The notes under the pieces were generated by a model that saw only the letters and a program-made list of their open reading frames with translations, did not search any database and was not told the origin of the DNA. DNA of 64,000 nt from Rhizobiales bacterium 62-17 (GTDB lineage Bacteria > Pseudomonadota > Alphaproteobacteria > Rhizobiales > Beijerinckiaceae), in NCBI GenBank assembly GCA_001898965.1, contig MKVW01000005.1:62001-126000 (forward strand), read 5' to 3'. Shown in pieces: positions 17,830 to 29,677 of this stretch (position 1 is the stretch's first letter; each line of letters starts with the position of its first letter). Both the position numbers and the translations under genes were made by a program.

Positions 17830-19293
17830 TTACGCCTGCGGGACGTTGATGATCTGCGGCTCCATATAGGACTGCACCCCCATCACGCCGTGTTCGCGGC
17901 CCATGCCCGATTCCTTGAAGCCGCCGAAGGGAATGTCGGCTTCGGAACCGACGTGGTGGTTGATCCACACCGTGCCGGCTTCGATCCGCGCAGCCACTTC
18001 CGCACCCTTCTTCATGTCCTTGGTCCAGACCGAAGCGCCGAGACCCATGCGGGTGTCGTTGGCGCGGGCAATGGCGTCATCGAGATTGGAATATTTCATC
18101 ACCGGCAGGACCGGGCCGAACTGTTCCTCGGTGACCAGACGCGTATCGTCCTTCAGGTCGGCGATAATCGTCGGTTCGAGGAAATAGCCGGGGCGGTTGA
18201 GCTTATGGCCGCCGGCGACGACGCGCACACCGGGCTGGCGCTTGGCGTCTTCCAATACGTCGACGACTTTGTCGAACTGCATCTTGTTTTGCAGCGGACC
18301 CATCTGCACGTCCGGTTCGAAGCCTTCGCCGACGCGGTGGTTCTTCGCCAAGGCGGCGAAGGCTTCCAGCACCGGCTCATACATCTGCTCGGGCACATAG
18401 ACGCGCTTCACCGCCATGCAGATCTGGCCGCAATTGCCGAAAGCGCCGTTGAAGATTTTCTGTGTCGTGGCGGCGATGTCGGCATCGTCGAGAATAATGG
18501 CCGGATCGTTGCCGCCCAGTTCAAGGGTGACGCGCTTGAGCGTGCTGGCCGAACTGTTCATGACATGCTTGCCGGTGGCGACCGATCCGGTGAAGGAGAT
18601 GCGGTCGATGCCGGCATGTTCGGTCATCCATTTGCCGAGGTCATTGCCGCCGGCCACGACATTGAAGACGCCGGGCGGAAGAATGTCGCGCGACAGCTCT
18701 CCGATCAGCAGCGTCGAGAGCGGCGTATAGGGCGAAGGCTTCAGCACCATCGTATTGCCGGCGATCAGCGCCTGGGCGATCTTGTGCGAGGCGAGGCCGA
18801 CCGGCACGTTCCACGGCGTGATGGCGCCGACGACGCCCATCGGGCGGAAGTGCAGGCTGATCTTGTTCTTGCCGTCGTCGCGCAGCACCTCGTCCTTGAC
18901 TTCGATATTCGACATGGCCTCGAGCGAATGGGCGGTGCCGGCCATTTCGCGCAGCGCGTTCGACAGCGGCTTGCCTTGTTCGCGGGTGATCAGGGCGGCG
19001 ATCGTCTCGGCATTGTCGCGCACCGCTTTGGCGAGTTTATGCAGATAAGCGCGACGCTCGCCGAAGGAGAGCCGGCTCCAGGCCGGGAAAGCCTTGCGGG
19101 CGGCGGTGACGGCCTGTTCGAATTGCTCGCGCGAAGCGTCCGGGCACTGGGCGAAAACCTGTTCGGTGGCCGGATTGACGACGCCGAAAGTCGCGGTGGT
19201 CGGAACGGCTTTGCCGTCGATCGTGTGGGTGAAGGCGTATTTTACTTCACCTTGGCTGTTTGGCTGGGTCTGAGAGGCCATATCTTGAGCCAT
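17830..19293 (-). CDS. Aldehyde dehydrogenase, NAD(P)-dependent family
   Basis: The 487-residue protein has the complete aldehyde dehydrogenase core: the NAD-binding FTGSVATGK loop, the general base Glu258 in TLELGG, and the catalytic Cys292 in GNCGQIC. It oxidises an aldehyde to the acid; the substrate is not evident from sequence or neighbours. The start is the ATG at 19291-19293 preceded by GAGGAGGAACAG, an excellent ribosome-binding site; an in-frame extension of 49 codons upstream has no similarity. It is divergent from the atp operon. A hairpin at 17769-17795 may end its transcript. Confidence 0.93.
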   Translation of the reverse strand: MAQDMASQTQPNSQGEVKYAFTHTIDGKAVPTTATFGVVNPATEQVFAQCPDASREQFEQAVTAARKAFPAWSRLSFGERRAYLHKLAKAVRDNAETIAALITREQGKPLSNALREMAGTAHSLEAMSNIEVKDEVLRDDGKNKISLHFRPMGVVGAITPWNVPVGLASHKIAQALIAGNTMVLKPSPYTPLSTLLIGELSRDILPPGVFNVVAGGNDLGKWMTEHAGIDRISFTGSVATGKHVMNSSASTLKRVTLELGGNDPAIILDDADIAATTQKIFNGAFGNCGQICMAVKRVYVPEQMYEPVLEAFAALAKNHRVGEGFEPDVQMGPLQNKMQFDKVVDVLEDAKRQPGVRVVAGGHKLNRPGYFLEPTIIADLKDDTRLVTEEQFGPVLPVMKYSNLDDAIARANDTRMGLGASVWTKDMKKGAEVAARIEAGTVWINHHVGSEADIPFGGFKESGMGREHGVMGVQSYMEPQIINVPQA

Positions 19294-19783
19294 CTGTTCC
19301 TCCTCGGGGGTGTTATTCGCTATATTCAAACGGATATTACGATGCAAGGAGCCGGGTGTTCGTTCCGGGCCAGGGTTCGGACTAAGTTGAGGGCAGCGCC
19401 TTGGCGGCTCATCAAGACCAGTGCTGGTCGATAAAAGCAACGCGGCGACGTTGCCGAATTGCGAAAATCGTCGACGCGGGTTTCTTCGATCGGTCCGCGA
19501 TCAAACTCTGGCGCATGGTCTCCGTAGATTCACGGGGGCATCTACAAATGTGTCAGGGAGACTGCGGCGTCTCGCCTCACTCTCGACAAACTCTTCCACA
19601 ACGGCCGGTGTTGCGCGGCCAAACCCCATATGTTACCCCCTGCGCGCCTTGTGGCGGGGTCGCGCGGGCTGCACGATCCGGCCCATTTCCAGTCAGCATG
19701 CAACCGGGTTTTTCCAGCGCCGATCACGCCGGGAAATGCCCGGACAATGTGTGCAGACATACCCAGCAGAGGCCAGATTTCAC
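19294..19783. other. 490-base divergent control region (aldehyde dehydrogenase/atp operon)
   Basis: No gene supported. It carries a 14-base inverted repeat GACCAG-TG-CTGGTC at 19416-19429. I could not identify a convincing -35/-10 pair for atpH by eye. Confidence 0.6.
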
Positions 19784-20346
19784 GTGGCGCAAGAGGTTTC
19801 CATCGTTTCCGGCATGGCAGGGCGATATGCTCTTGCTCTGTTCGAACTCGCCAAGGAACAGAAATCGCTCGATAAGGTCGCCGGCGACCTCAAATCCTTC
19901 GCCGATCTTGTTGCTGCCAGTCCTGATCTTGAGCGGCTGGTCCGCAGCCCGGTCTTCTCGGCCGAGGATCAGGTCAAGGCGCTCGGCGCTGTTCTCGCCA
20001 AGATCGGCGTTTCCGGCATTGCCGGCAACTTCCTGAAACTCGTTGCGTCCAAGCGCCGCCTGTTCGCGGTGCAGGACATGATCCGCGACTTTGGCAAGCT
20101 GGTCGACCGCGAACGCGGTGTGACGCGCGCCCAGGTCACCGTCGCCGAACCGCTGAGCGACAGCCAGTTGAGCGCCCTCAAGGACGCGCTCGCCGGCGTT
20201 TCCGGCGGCAAGACGGTCAATGTGGATGTGAAGATTGATCCGGCGATCATCGGCGGGCTTGTCGTCAAGCTCGGCTCGCGCATGGTCGATGGTTCGCTCA
20301 AGACAAAACTCAACTCAATTCGCACTCGTATGAAAGAGGTCGGCTG

Positions 20347-20347
<1 letters not shown>
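19784..20347 (+). CDS. atpH: ATP synthase F1 delta subunit
   Basis: The delta subunit joins the F1 head to the peripheral b stalk. The 187-residue protein begins at a GTG, with the sequence [22 protein letters not shown], which matches the usual alphaproteobacterial N-terminus (GRYALALFE). The C-terminal [22 protein letters not shown] is the delta/OSCP signature. Longer in-frame readings upstream have no similarity. Its stop overlaps the atpA start by one base (TGATG). The F0 genes are not adjacent, as usual in this class, where F0 and F1 form separate operons. Confidence 0.95.
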
Positions 20348-21876
<1,529 letters not shown>

Positions 21877-21955
21877 TTGTTCGCGGCGGCGGCTTCGGCC
21901 GCCGCTCCGTCTGTCCAACCGGACCTTCCACGCGGAAGGGGATGAGAGACACAAA

Positions 21956-22840
21956 ATGCCTTCGTTGAAGGACCTGCGAACCCGGATTTCGAGCGTCAAG
22001 GCGACGCAGAAAATCACCAAGGCGATGCAGATGGTCGCCGCCGCGAAACTGCGCCGTGCGCAGAGCGCGGCGGAAGCAGCCCGGCCCTATGCCGAACGCA
22101 TGGAAGCCGTGCTCGCCAATGTCGCCGCCGGCCAGACCGGCAACGGTCCGGCGCTGCTCGCCGGCACCGGCAAGGACAATGTGCACCTGCTCATCGTCTG
22201 CACGGCCGAACGCGGCCTGTGCGGCGCGTTCAATTCGTCGATCGCGCGTCTGGCGCGTGAGCGTGCCAATTCGCTCATCGGCCAGGGCAAGACCGTCAAG
22301 ATCATCTGCGTCGGCAAGAAGGGCTACGACCAGCTTCGCCGTCAGTTCGACAAGAACATCATCGAACTGATCGAACTGCGTTCGGTGCGCCAGATCGGCT
22401 TCACCAATGCCGATGACATCGCCCGCAACGTGCTCGCCCGCTACGAAGCCGGCGAATTCGATGTCGCGACTTTGTTCTTCTCGCGCTTCCGTTCGGTGAT
22501 TGCGCAGATCCCGACGGCGCAGCAGATCATCCCGGCGCAGATCATGTCGACCGAGGGCACCAAGCCCATGGCCGGCAAGGAACAGCCGGTTTACGAATAC
22601 GAGCCCGAGGAAGATGAGATTCTGGCGAGCTTGCTGCCGCGCAATATCGCCGTCCAGATCTTCCGTGCGCTGCTCGAAAACGCCGCCTCCGAACAGGGCG
22701 CGCGCATGAGCTCCATGGACAACGCCACGCGCAACGCCGGTGAGATGATCAAGAAACAGACGATCATCTACAACCGCTCGCGCCAGGCGATGATCACCAA
22801 GGAACTGATCGAAATCATCTCGGGCGCTGAAGCGCTCTGA
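21956..22840 (+). CDS. atpG: ATP synthase F1 gamma subunit
   Basis: The gamma subunit is the central rotor shaft of F1. The 294-residue protein has the N-terminal coiled coil ([20 protein letters not shown]) and the C-terminal helix with [20 protein letters not shown], both highly conserved because they thread the alpha3beta3 ring. The loop containing [10 protein letters not shown] is the usual variable insertion. It lies between atpA and atpD. Confidence 0.98.
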   Translation: MPSLKDLRTRISSVKATQKITKAMQMVAAAKLRRAQSAAEAARPYAERMEAVLANVAAGQTGNGPALLAGTGKDNVHLLIVCTAERGLCGAFNSSIARLARERANSLIGQGKTVKIICVGKKGYDQLRRQFDKNIIELIELRSVRQIGFTNADDIARNVLARYEAGEFDVATLFFSRFRSVIAQIPTAQQIIPAQIMSTEGTKPMAGKEQPVYEYEPEEDEILASLLPRNIAVQIFRALLENAASEQGARMSSMDNATRNAGEMIKKQTIIYNRSRQAMITKELIEIISGAEAL

Positions 22841-22849
22841 CCGCAATAG

Positions 22850-24295
<1,446 letters not shown>

Positions 24296-24328
24296 TCGTT
24301 TTCGCGTAACGACCAAGATACCGAGCAG

Positions 24329-24352
24329 AATGCGTTTCTACGGAAACGCATT
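24329..24352. repeat. Intergenic palindrome, copy 2 (atpD/atpC)
   Basis: A 10-bp perfect inverted repeat AATGCGTTTC-TACG-GAAACGCATT lies inside the atp operon. It matches copy 1 at 8940-8965 except in the loop. In the mRNA it would form a stable hairpin 23 bases before the atpC start, and so could act on mRNA stability or subunit ratio. Confidence 0.8.
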
Positions 24353-24375
24353 TTGATCTGAAACAAGGTAGGGCC

Positions 24376-24777
24376 ATGGCCAATTTCCACTTCGAACTCG
24401 TCTCGCCGGAGCGCCTGGTTTATTCGGGCGAGGTCGAGTCCGTCCTCGTGCCGAGCGTCGAAGGCGAGATGGTCGTGTTGCGCGACCATGCGCCGGTGAT
24501 GGCGATGCTGAAGCCGGGTGTCGTCAGCTACAAGGACGGCACCGGCGGCAAGCACGATCTGTTCGTGCGCGGCGGCTTCGCCGATATGGCCAACAATACG
24601 CTGACGATCCTGGCCGAACAGGCCGTCGCTCTGGCCGAAGTCGATGCCAAGCTGCTCGATGCCGAGATCAAGGACGCCGAGGAAGACCTCGTCGACGCCA
24701 AGGTCGAGCACACGCGCCAGCGTGCCGCCGAGCGGCTGGAGCAGTTGCGCGAATTGAAAGCGTCGCTGAGCCTTTGA
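24376..24777 (+). CDS. atpC: ATP synthase F1 epsilon subunit
   Basis: Epsilon links the gamma shaft to the c ring and inhibits ATP hydrolysis. The 133-residue protein has the beta-sandwich domain (FELVSPERLVYSGEVESVLVP, EGEMVVLRDHAP) and a C-terminal alpha-helical region (about residues 88-133) rich in Glu and Ala. It is the last gene of the F1 operon; a strong terminator follows at 24786-24811. Confidence 0.97.
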   Translation: MANFHFELVSPERLVYSGEVESVLVPSVEGEMVVLRDHAPVMAMLKPGVVSYKDGTGGKHDLFVRGGFADMANNTLTILAEQAVALAEVDAKLLDAEIKDAEEDLVDAKVEHTRQRAAERLEQLRELKASLSL

Positions 24778-24785
24778 AAACGATA

Positions 24786-24811
24786 AACCCGCCGGTGACG
24801 GCGGGTTTTTT
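24786..24811 (+). terminator. Intrinsic terminator of the F1 ATP synthase operon
   Basis: A perfect 9-bp stem (24786-24794 with 24799-24807, GTGA loop) runs into six T residues, eight bases after the atpC stop. Confidence 0.95.
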
Positions 24812-24826
24812 GATTCTCCTTCGATT

Positions 24827-25231
24827 CTATCGGTCGGCGTTGCCGATGATCCGGCAGACGTCGCCGCGAAAATTGCCAGCCGGCAACTGGCCTGGCTGGA
24901 ACGCATAGGAAATGTCGACCCGTGTCCCCTTGCCTTGCTTGCGCACGGCAATCTTGACCTCTTGAGTGCGGCCACTGCGCGCGCCATCGTTTTGCGCGGT
25001 GATCAGGCCAAGCCGCCGATCCACACGGATGTTGAGCCAGCCGTCCTGCACCTGCGCGGCGCGGGCCAAATTGTCGATGGCCTTGGCGGTGCTGACGCCG
25101 GGAAAGACATCATAGGTCGTGATGAAGGGGGCAGGGCCGCCGGAATTGGTGAAATTTTCAACGCAGTTCTGAGCCTGGGCCACGGAGGCGCCAAGCGCGG
25201 CAAACGCGATACCGGCAATGACTGATTTCAT
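24827..25231 (-). CDS. Small secreted protein of unknown function
   Basis: This 134-residue protein has a clear signal peptide (MKSVIAGIAFAALGASVAQA, cleavage about residue 20). Two cysteines, near residues 23 and 127, could form a disulphide. The body has alternating beta pattern (GWLNIRVDRRLGLITAQ, EVKIAVRKQGKGTRVDISY). The start is the ATG at 25229-25231; a longer frame adds nine residues before the signal peptide. It converges on the atp operon. I do not recognise a named family. Confidence 0.65.
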   Translation of the reverse strand: MKSVIAGIAFAALGASVAQAQNCVENFTNSGGPAPFITTYDVFPGVSTAKAIDNLARAAQVQDGWLNIRVDRRLGLITAQNDGARSGRTQEVKIAVRKQGKGTRVDISYAFQPGQLPAGNFRGDVCRIIGNADR

Positions 25232-25357
25232 GGGAATAGTCTCTGGTGGGAAAGGCACACCGGTTTGTACCTGAGCGCCTAGGACGAGCCAACAGGCCTG
25301 CGACTTCCTGCACCTTTACTCCGCTGCCCCGATCCGGTAATGCATGACCGCAATGAG

Positions 25358-25394
25358 CCCCGGAACAGCCATTGCGGCAGTTCCGGGGTTTTTT
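25358..25394 (+). terminator. Terminator/attenuator candidate in the purA leader
   Basis: A perfect 9-bp stem (CCCCGGAAC 25358-25366 with GTTCCGGGG 25380-25388) is followed by six T residues (25389-25394), 63 bases before purA and on its strand, with no coding gene upstream on that strand. The loop segment ATTGCGG (25371-25377) is exactly complementary to CCGCAAT at 25348-25354, just before the stem, so a competing antiterminator hairpin is possible. It could instead end a small RNA. Confidence 0.7.
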
Positions 25395-25456
25395 GCTTGT
25401 CGAGGTCTACGCGGCGGGTCGTCATGGCTTGGCCGCGCGAATGAGGCTTATGCGAT

Positions 25457-26752
25457 ATGGCGAATGTGGTCGTCGTCGGCGCTCAATGGGGCGATGAAGG
25501 CAAAGGCAAGATTGTCGATTGGTTGTCGCTCGAGGCCGATGTGGTCGTGCGCTTCCAAGGCGGACACAATGCCGGCCATACGCTCGTCATCGACGGCGTC
25601 ACCTACAAGCTGTCGCTGCTGCCGTCGGGCATCGTGCGCCCGGGCAAGCTGTCGGTCATCGGCAATGGCGTCGTCATCGATCCGACGCATCTGATCAAGG
25701 AAATCGCGGCGCTGCGCGGACAGGGCATCACCGTTTCGCGCGACAACCTGCGCATCGCCGAAAACGCGCCGTTGATCTTGTCCCTGCATCGCGAACTCGA
25801 CGCGCTGCGCGAGAACACCGCGGCCGCCGGCACCAAGATCGGCACAACCATGCGCGGCATCGGCCCAGCCTATGAAGACAAGGTGGGCCGCCGCGCCATC
25901 CGCGTGATGGATCTCGCCGACTTCTCGACGATCGACATGAAGATCGCGCGGCTGCTCACCCATCACAATGCGATCCGCCGTGGTCTCGGCATCGCCGAAA
26001 TCAGCCCCGCGGCCATCCGCGAGGAACTGTCGGCGGTGAAGGAAGACGTGCTGTCCTATATGGATCGCACGTGGATGCTGCTTGAAGATCTGCGCCGCGA
26101 GGGCAAGCGCATTCTGTTCGAAGGCGCGCAGGGCGCGCTGCTCGACATCGATCACGGCACCTATCCTTACGTCACTTCGTCGAACACAGTGGCGGCCAAT
26201 GCGGCGACCGGCACGGGCCTGGGTCCCAAGGCGGCGCAATATGTGCTCGGCATCGCCAAGGCCTATACGACGCGCGTCGGCGAAGGCCCGTTCCCGTCCG
26301 AACTGCACGATGCGACCGGCCGGTTGATCGGCGAGCGCGGTCATGAGTTCGGCACAGTCACTGGCCGTCCGCGCCGCTGCGGCTGGTTCGATGCGGTGCT
26401 GGTGCGCCAGACGGTGCGCACCTCCGGGATCGACGGCATCGCGCTGACCAAGCTCGACATTTTCGATGGCTTCAAGGAGATCAAGATCTGCACCGCCTAT
26501 CGGCTGGATGGCGAGATCATCGATTATCTGCCGGCGAGCCAGGCGGCACAGGCCCGGGTCGAACCGATCTATGAGACGGTCGAAGGCTGGGACGGCACGA
26601 CACGCGGCGCCCGTACCTGGGCCGATCTGCCGGCAGCGGCGATCAAATATGTCCGCCATGTGGAGGAGCTGATCGGCGCGCCTGTGGCTTTGCTGTCGAC
26701 GAGCCCGGAGCGAGCGGATACGATTCTTGTCCATAACCCGTATCGGGACTAG
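25457..26752 (+). CDS. purA: Adenylosuccinate synthetase
   Basis: PurA joins IMP and aspartate with GTP to make adenylosuccinate, the first committed step to AMP. The 431-residue protein has the P-loop-like GDEGKGK at residues 12-18, [13 protein letters not shown] and the C-terminal [10 protein letters not shown] region with the substrate-binding arginines. It is preceded by a terminator-like structure at 25358-25394 that may regulate it and followed by a weaker hairpin at 26783-26804. Confidence 0.98.
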   Translation: MANVVVVGAQWGDEGKGKIVDWLSLEADVVVRFQGGHNAGHTLVIDGVTYKLSLLPSGIVRPGKLSVIGNGVVIDPTHLIKEIAALRGQGITVSRDNLRIAENAPLILSLHRELDALRENTAAAGTKIGTTMRGIGPAYEDKVGRRAIRVMDLADFSTIDMKIARLLTHHNAIRRGLGIAEISPAAIREELSAVKEDVLSYMDRTWMLLEDLRREGKRILFEGAQGALLDIDHGTYPYVTSSNTVAANAATGTGLGPKAAQYVLGIAKAYTTRVGEGPFPSELHDATGRLIGERGHEFGTVTGRPRRCGWFDAVLVRQTVRTSGIDGIALTKLDIFDGFKEIKICTAYRLDGEIIDYLPASQAAQARVEPIYETVEGWDGTTRGARTWADLPAAAIKYVRHVEELIGAPVALLSTSPERADTILVHNPYRD

Positions 26753-26782
26753 GCAAAGGGGTTCCCGACGGTGCCTGAAAGC

Positions 26783-26815
26783 GCCATCTTGACAGTAAGA
26801 TGGCTCTAGCTTTTA
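26783..26815 (+). promoter_or_regulatory. Hairpin after purA overlapping a TTGACA element
   Basis: GCCATCTT-GACAGT-AAGATGGC (26783-26804) forms an 8-bp stem followed by TCTAGCTTTTA. It could be a weak purA terminator. TTGACA at 26789-26794 is a perfect -35 hexamer, so the same stretch may be the promoter of the next gene (ATG at 26854), with a weak TTTTAG/TAGGAT region downstream. Confidence 0.45.
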
Positions 26816-26853
26816 GGATTGACGCATAAGCGCAAGGGTGGTCTGAACGCGTT

Positions 26854-28263
26854 ATGGCCGATTATTATCCGCTACTTGCGCGAGCCGTCTCGGGGCTCAG
26901 CCCAGAGGCGAAAGAACAGCGCCGGGGGATCTATGAGCGCGCTCGCAAGGCGCTGCTCGGACAGTTGCGTGGCATCACGCCGCCGGTGCCGGATGAGGAT
27001 ATCGAGCGCGAGAGCCAGGCGCTTGACGCCGCCATCGCGCGTCTCGAAGCAGAGATCGACGCCAAGGTCGCCGCGCCAGCCGAGGCGAAGCCTGCCGCCG
27101 CTCCGCCACCACCGCCTCCGATCCCGCCTGCCGTGCCGCCGAAGCCGCCGGCCAGTGCGCCCTCCATCGGCATTCCGCGCGACAAATCCTTGGGCGAAGG
27201 GCCGTCCGCAGCGCCCTCCATCAATCTCAAGCCGGACGCGAATTTAGGCGCGGCACCGTCGATCGAACCCGAGATTGGCGATGCGCCGCGGGTGCCGATC
27301 AAGGTGCGTGCGCCCGATGCCGCTGGGCGGGCCGAGGCACGCGATGCCGGCAATGGCGATGGCATGGGCCGCTCGGAAGCCGTGCGTCCGGCTGCGCCGC
27401 GTCCGCAAGAGACTTCGCGCGGCTTCGGTCGTGTTGCTTTGATCATCGGCGCCATTGCGGTGGTGTTCGGTGGTGTCGGTTTTGCGGCCTGGAAGCTGCG
27501 CGATCGGCCGGAAGACATTTCGCGTTCGCGCTCGCCTATCGTCGAGCCGCAGGCGCCGCAAGCTTCATCGGGCCCCAAGGTCAACGAGCGGATCGGTTCG
27601 GGTGCCGCGCCGACGCGGGCGCCGGAGCTGCAGCCGGAACCGCAGAACCGGACGCAGGCGCCGCAGAACAATGCTCAGGCGCCGGCCACGGCTCCGAGCA
27701 CCGCGCAGCCGCCCGCTCCGAGCGTCGCGGTGGCCCAGCGTGTCGGCCTGCTGCTGCAATCGGATGCGCCGCAGGGCTTCGATACCCAGGTCGGCACGGT
27801 GGTGTGGCGCACGGATTCGATCAATCGCGGTGGCGCGCTGTCCCAGGCGATCCGCGCCGATTTCGACGTGCCTGACGCCAAGCTCAAAGGCTTCGTCACC
27901 ATCGAGAAGAATAACGATCCGACCTTGCGGGCCTCGCACACGCTCACCGTGCGCTTCCTGCCAGCGGAAGACAGCCCGCTCGCCAAGATCACCGAGATCG
28001 GTCTGCCGGTGATGCGCAATGAATCGGCGGCCAATGTCGATGCCCTGGCCGGCGTGCAGGCGAAGATCACCGACAATATTTTCATCGTCGCTTTGACCAG
28101 CGATCCGCAATTCGCCGTGCGCAATATCGAGACGCTCAAGACGCGCGGCTGGCTGGATATTCCGATGAAACTGGCCGACGGACGCGCCGCCAAGATCACT
28201 TTGGAAAAGGGCAATCCAGGCGAGCGCGTCGTCAACGAAGTCTTCGATTCCTGGACGCGCTGA
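26854..28263 (+). CDS. Bitopic membrane protein with conserved N-terminal helical domain, unknown function
   Basis: The 469-residue protein has four parts: a cytoplasmic N-terminal helical domain (about residues 1-70, opening MADYYPLLARAVSGL and containing RRGIYERARKALLGQLRG); a Pro/Ala-rich linker (about 72-190, with PPPPPPIPP); one transmembrane helix (about 193-213); and a second low-complexity linker leading to a C-terminal domain (about 290-469, presumably periplasmic) with VGTVVWRTDSINRGG and RVVNEVFDSWTR. From memory, the N-terminal motif recurs at the start of several Rhizobiales proteins. It stands between purA and rpoH, its stop followed by the bidirectional hairpin at 28287. No function can be assigned. 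Confidence 0.85.
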   Translation: MADYYPLLARAVSGLSPEAKEQRRGIYERARKALLGQLRGITPPVPDEDIERESQALDAAIARLEAEIDAKVAAPAEAKPAAAPPPPPPIPPAVPPKPPASAPSIGIPRDKSLGEGPSAAPSINLKPDANLGAAPSIEPEIGDAPRVPIKVRAPDAAGRAEARDAGNGDGMGRSEAVRPAAPRPQETSRGFGRVALIIGAIAVVFGGVGFAAWKLRDRPEDISRSRSPIVEPQAPQASSGPKVNERIGSGAAPTRAPELQPEPQNRTQAPQNNAQAPATAPSTAQPPAPSVAVAQRVGLLLQSDAPQGFDTQVGTVVWRTDSINRGGALSQAIRADFDVPDAKLKGFVTIEKNNDPTLRASHTLTVRFLPAEDSPLAKITEIGLPVMRNESAANVDALAGVQAKITDNIFIVALTSDPQFAVRNIETLKTRGWLDIPMKLADGRAAKITLEKGNPGERVVNEVFDSWTR

Positions 28264-28281
28264 CGCTCTGTCAAACCGCAT

Positions 28282-28314
28282 AAAAAGAAGCCGCCGAATT
28301 TCTCCGGCGGCTTC
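28282..28314 (-). terminator. Intrinsic terminator of rpoH
   Basis: A perfect 10-bp stem (28287-28296 with 28305-28314) is followed on the minus strand by five T residues (complement of 28282-28286). It lies 88 bases past the rpoH stop. The same hairpin, without a T-run, faces the plus-strand gene that ends at 28263. Confidence 0.9.
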
Positions 28315-28401
28315 CTACGCAACGCGTAACTCTGTTTGACGACGCCCTGTACGCTTTACGCGACGCCTTGCCGCGAGGTGTGTCCCTCGTCGGCAAACCT
28401 T

Positions 28402-29319
28402 TTAGCGATGCGCCGCCAGGGCCGGCTTGCTGGCCGCTGCCGGGACAGCCTCGATCTTGGCGAGACCGTCACGAACCGCAGCCTGGACCTTCTCAAACGC
28501 GCGCACCTCGATCTGGCGGACACGTTCACGCGAGACGCCGAACTCTTCCGACAGCTCTTCGAGAGTTGACGGATCGTCCTGCAAGCGACGCGCCTCGAAG
28601 ATGCGCCGCTCGCGGTCGTTCAAGACGGCCAGCGCGCCACGCAGCGCGGTCAGCCGGTTGTCCTTTTCCTCGCTGTCGGCGAGCACCGATTCCTGGCTGG
28701 CGCTATCGTCGACGAGCCAATCCTGCCATTCGCCGCCTTCGCTGTCCTGGCGCATGGGCGCATTGAGCGAAGTGTCGCCGCCGAGACGGCGGTTCATGTC
28801 GACGACGTCCTGTTCGGTGACGCCGAGACGGGTGGCGATGGTCTTCACCTGTTCCGGATTCATGTCGCCGCTTTCCAGCGCCTGAATCTGGCTCTTGGCC
28901 TTACGCAGGTTGAAGAACAGTTTCTTCTGATTCGCAGTCGTGCCCATCTTAACGAGCGACCATGACCGCAAGATGTACTCTTGAATGGACGCGCGGATCC
29001 ACCACATAGCGTAGGTCGCTAAGCGGAAACCCTTCTCAGGTTCGAAGCGCTTGACGGCCTGCATCAGGCCGATATTGCCCTCCGAAACGACTTCGCCGAT
29101 CGGCAGGCCGTAGCCGCGATAGCCCATGGCGATCTTGGCGACGAGGCGCAGATGCGAAGTGATGAGCTGTTGTGCCGCGTCGCGGTCACCATGCTCGCGC
29201 CAACGCTTGGCGAGCATATATTCCTGCTCCGGCTCCAGCATCGGGAACCGGCGGATTTCTGCGAGGTAACGGCTCAGTCCCGTATCAGCGGACAGCACCG
29301 GAAGCGCAGTAGTAGCCAT
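28402..29319 (-). CDS. rpoH: RNA polymerase sigma factor RpoH (sigma-32)
   Basis: RpoH directs transcription of heat-shock chaperone and protease genes. The 305-residue protein has region 2 (GLMQAVKRFEPEKGFRLATYAMWWIRASI), the RpoH box QKKLFFNLR at residues 131-139 that separates sigma-32 from sigma-70, and region 4.2 with a helix-turn-helix (VSRERVRQIEVRAFEKV). I chose the ATG at 29319 because AGGAGG (complement of 29327-29332) is seven bases upstream of it but only one base from the ATG at 29325. Many alphaproteobacteria have two rpoH genes; only one is in this window. Confidence 0.97.
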   Translation of the reverse strand: MATTALPVLSADTGLSRYLAEIRRFPMLEPEQEYMLAKRWREHGDRDAAQQLITSHLRLVAKIAMGYRGYGLPIGEVVSEGNIGLMQAVKRFEPEKGFRLATYAMWWIRASIQEYILRSWSLVKMGTTANQKKLFFNLRKAKSQIQALESGDMNPEQVKTIATRLGVTEQDVVDMNRRLGGDTSLNAPMRQDSEGGEWQDWLVDDSASQESVLADSEEKDNRLTALRGALAVLNDRERRIFEARRLQDDPSTLEELSEEFGVSRERVRQIEVRAFEKVQAAVRDGLAKIEAVPAAASKPALAAHR

Positions 29320-29677
29320 GTTCATACCTCCTGGGACCCCCCTCGGGCATCCCTTCGCGGCCGCAAACGCCGGCCGCTCACGTGAGGATATAGGGATGGC
29401 GGACCGTGGCTTAAAGAGGGCGGGAACACGGCGCCAACGCGCTTGCAGCATTAAGGTTTGGCAAGTTTTATCGCCCGACTATATTCTAATTAACTGAAAA
29501 GACTAGGGTTATTTTTAGCTCGTTCACCGATCTTCACGACCCCGTGTGCAGCGCCCCTAAATCGGGAGCTATCGTTGGGGGCAATCGCCGCCATCGTCCA
29601 AGCCGATGACCTTTCGATGGGAATTGTTTTTTACCCCGTCTGGCGCCAGGGGCACTTTACTCCTACATTGCGACAGC
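29320..29677. other. Control region between rpoH and the 6S RNA candidate
   Basis: No open reading frame is convincing. A plus-strand promoter-like pair lies at 29458-29485. The stretch around 29540-29660 has short inverted repeats (for example GGCGCC at 29642-29647) but no gene. A -10-like TACATT at 29664-29669 precedes the structured RNA by about seven bases. Confidence 0.55.
29458..29485 (+). promoter_or_regulatory. Sigma-70-like promoter, rightward
   Basis: TTGGCA (29458-29463), a 16-base spacer and TATATT (29480-29485) form a good vegetative promoter in an AT-rich pocket of otherwise GC-rich DNA. It would transcribe toward the 6S RNA candidate and the 5-formyl-THF cyclo-ligase gene. Confidence 0.45.

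Noticed and set aside
17890..19434. A 514-codon plus-strand frame across the aldehyde dehydrogenase gene
   Set aside because: It is the antisense shadow of a gene with all catalytic motifs intact; composition and lack of start signals argue against coding.
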